Assembly: GCA_025937075.1 (NCBI GenBank)
Contig: JAICSD010000073.1
Span: 1 to 13,029, forward strand
From: Vicinamibacteria bacterium
Lineage (GTDB): Bacteria > Acidobacteriota > Vicinamibacteria > Vicinamibacterales > 2-12-FULL-66-21
Direction of reading: 5' to 3'
Length of the DNA stretch: 13,029 bases
Part shown: piece after piece, positions 12,470-13,029 of the stretch
Position numbering within the stretch: the stretch's first letter is position 1
Layout: every line of letters starts with the position of its first letter
Notes under the pieces: generated by a model
Told to the model about the DNA's origin: nothing
The model's input: only the letters and a program-made list of their open reading frames with translations
Database searches by the model: none
Program-made: the position numbers and the translations under genes

Positions 12470-13029
12470 ATGCCTCGTCCGATTCTGCTCGCGATCGTCT
12501 CAGCGGTTCTGTGCCTCACCATCCCGTCAGCCGCCCAGCAGCCCTCCTCCGATCTCCTCTCCCGCGCCCGGGCACTGCACCGGGAATCGCCGCTCATCGA
12601 CGGGCACAACGATTACCCGTGGGCGCTGCGCGAGCACGATCCCGCCCGCAATCTCGACACGCTCGATATCCGGACGAGCCAGCCGTCGATCATGACCGAC
12701 ATCCCGCGCCTCAAGGCCGGCGGCGTCGGCGCGCAGTTCTGGTCGGTCTACACGCCGGTCGAGATGCAGGGGCAGGCCGCCGTCACCGCCACCCTCGAGC
12801 AGATCGACATCGTGCACCGCATGGTCCGCAAGTATCCCGACACCTTCGAGCTGGCGCTGACCGCCGACGACGTGGAACGGATCCACAAGAACGGCAAGAT
12901 CGCGTCGCTCATCGGCATGGAGGGCGGCCACTCGATCGACGGCTCGCTCGGCGTGCTGCGCGACATGTACCGCCTCGGCGCCCGGTACATGACGCTGACG
13001 CACAACGTCAATCTGCCGTGGGCCGATTC
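12470..13029 (+). CDS. exported membrane dipeptidase, peptidase family M19 (3' end cut by window)
   Basis: The first 186 residues of a renal-dipeptidase-like zinc enzyme, which cleaves dipeptides (D-amino-acid-containing ones in several bacterial members) in the periplasm or outside the cell. A signal peptide occupies residues 1-22 (MPRPILLAIV then a hydrophobic stretch and SAAQQ). The HxD zinc motif is in LIDGHNDYPW (His46, Asp48), GGVGAQFWSVYTP is at 84-96, and LIGMEGGHSIDG at 147-158 contains Glu151, the expected bridging ligand of the zinc pair. RLGARYMTLTHN at 168-179 is the following conserved strand. ATG 12470 gives a standard signal peptide and no earlier start is needed. It is divergent from the FTR1 gene across the palindromic element, and the stop lies beyond the right edge. 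Confidence 0.92.
   Translation, partial: MPRPILLAIVSAVLCLTIPSAAQQPSSDLLSRARALHRESPLIDGHNDYPWALREHDPARNLDTLDIRTSQPSIMTDIPRLKAGGVGAQFWSVYTPVEMQGQAAVTATLEQIDIVHRMVRKYPDTFELALTADDVERIHKNGKIASLIGMEGGHSIDGSLGVLRDMYRLGARYMTLTHNVNLPWAD

Noticed and set aside
12527..13003. Minus-strand open frame opposite the M19 gene
   Set aside because: The plus strand has a signal peptide, HxD zinc motif and bridging Glu; the opposite frame is a His/Arg/Val-rich shadow.
1..13029. CRISPR arrays, tRNA or rRNA genes, insertion sequences, integrases, toxin-antitoxin pairs
   Set aside because: I looked for regularly spaced repeats, tRNA-like cloverleafs and transposase or integrase motifs on both strands and saw none.

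Overview
The window is a GC-rich, densely packed bacterial chromosome segment with short intergenic gaps, many GTG/TTG starts and several dispersed GC-rich palindromes. Gene content (tricorn-like S41 peptidase, M19 dipeptidase, a LolA-like periplasmic protein, the 5-oxoprolinase subunit PxpA, an EXORDIUM-like secreted protein), GC content and the palindrome style suggest an Acidobacteriota genome, perhaps a soil Vicinamibacteria-type lineage. That placement is an inference from overall character, not from a marker gene. I see no rRNA, tRNA, CRISPR array, transposase, integrase or phage gene.

Layout. 1-1688, minus: a run fabI -> BON-domain lipoprotein -> FAD/NAD(P) oxidoreductase (cut by the window edge), with 12 bp and 0 bp between the genes. 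1758-2375, minus: an unrecognised protein with a cysteine-rich N-terminus, an acidic linker and an RGG/GR-rich tail. 2487-4624, minus: a LolA-like exported protein translationally coupled through a GTGA overlap to an S41 peptidase. 4726-4950, minus: a 74-aa hypothetical protein, probably leaderless, flanked by a hairpin of a dispersed palindrome family. 5000-7144, minus: pxpA followed by an MFS transporter whose apparent 5' end runs through a hairpin and low-complexity element. 7210-8136, plus: a secreted EXORDIUM/PHI-1-like protein, divergent from pxpA with overlapping -10 boxes, ending in a good intrinsic terminator. 8382-9524, minus: an orphan DGQHR-domain (DndB-like) protein with a clear sigma70-type promoter. 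9695-12274, minus: an FTR1 iron permease, an OsmC-family protein and a DUF1624/HGSNAT-like membrane acetyltransferase (ATGA overlap), then a 65-aa single-span membrane protein. 12292-12348: a composite palindrome that can fold as a stem carrying two hairpins. 12470-end, plus: the start of an exported M19 dipeptidase.

How the genes fit together. Most are housekeeping or envelope functions: fatty-acid synthesis, amino-acid and peptide salvage (PxpA, M19, S41), iron uptake with thiol-peroxide defence (FTR1 plus OsmC), and export. I see no complete new multi-gene system. The parts least explained by known annotation are the palindromic elements, the RGG-tail protein, the DGQHR protein without any dnd genes, and a set of starts whose -10 boxes lie only 5-7 nt upstream, suggesting leaderless transcripts.
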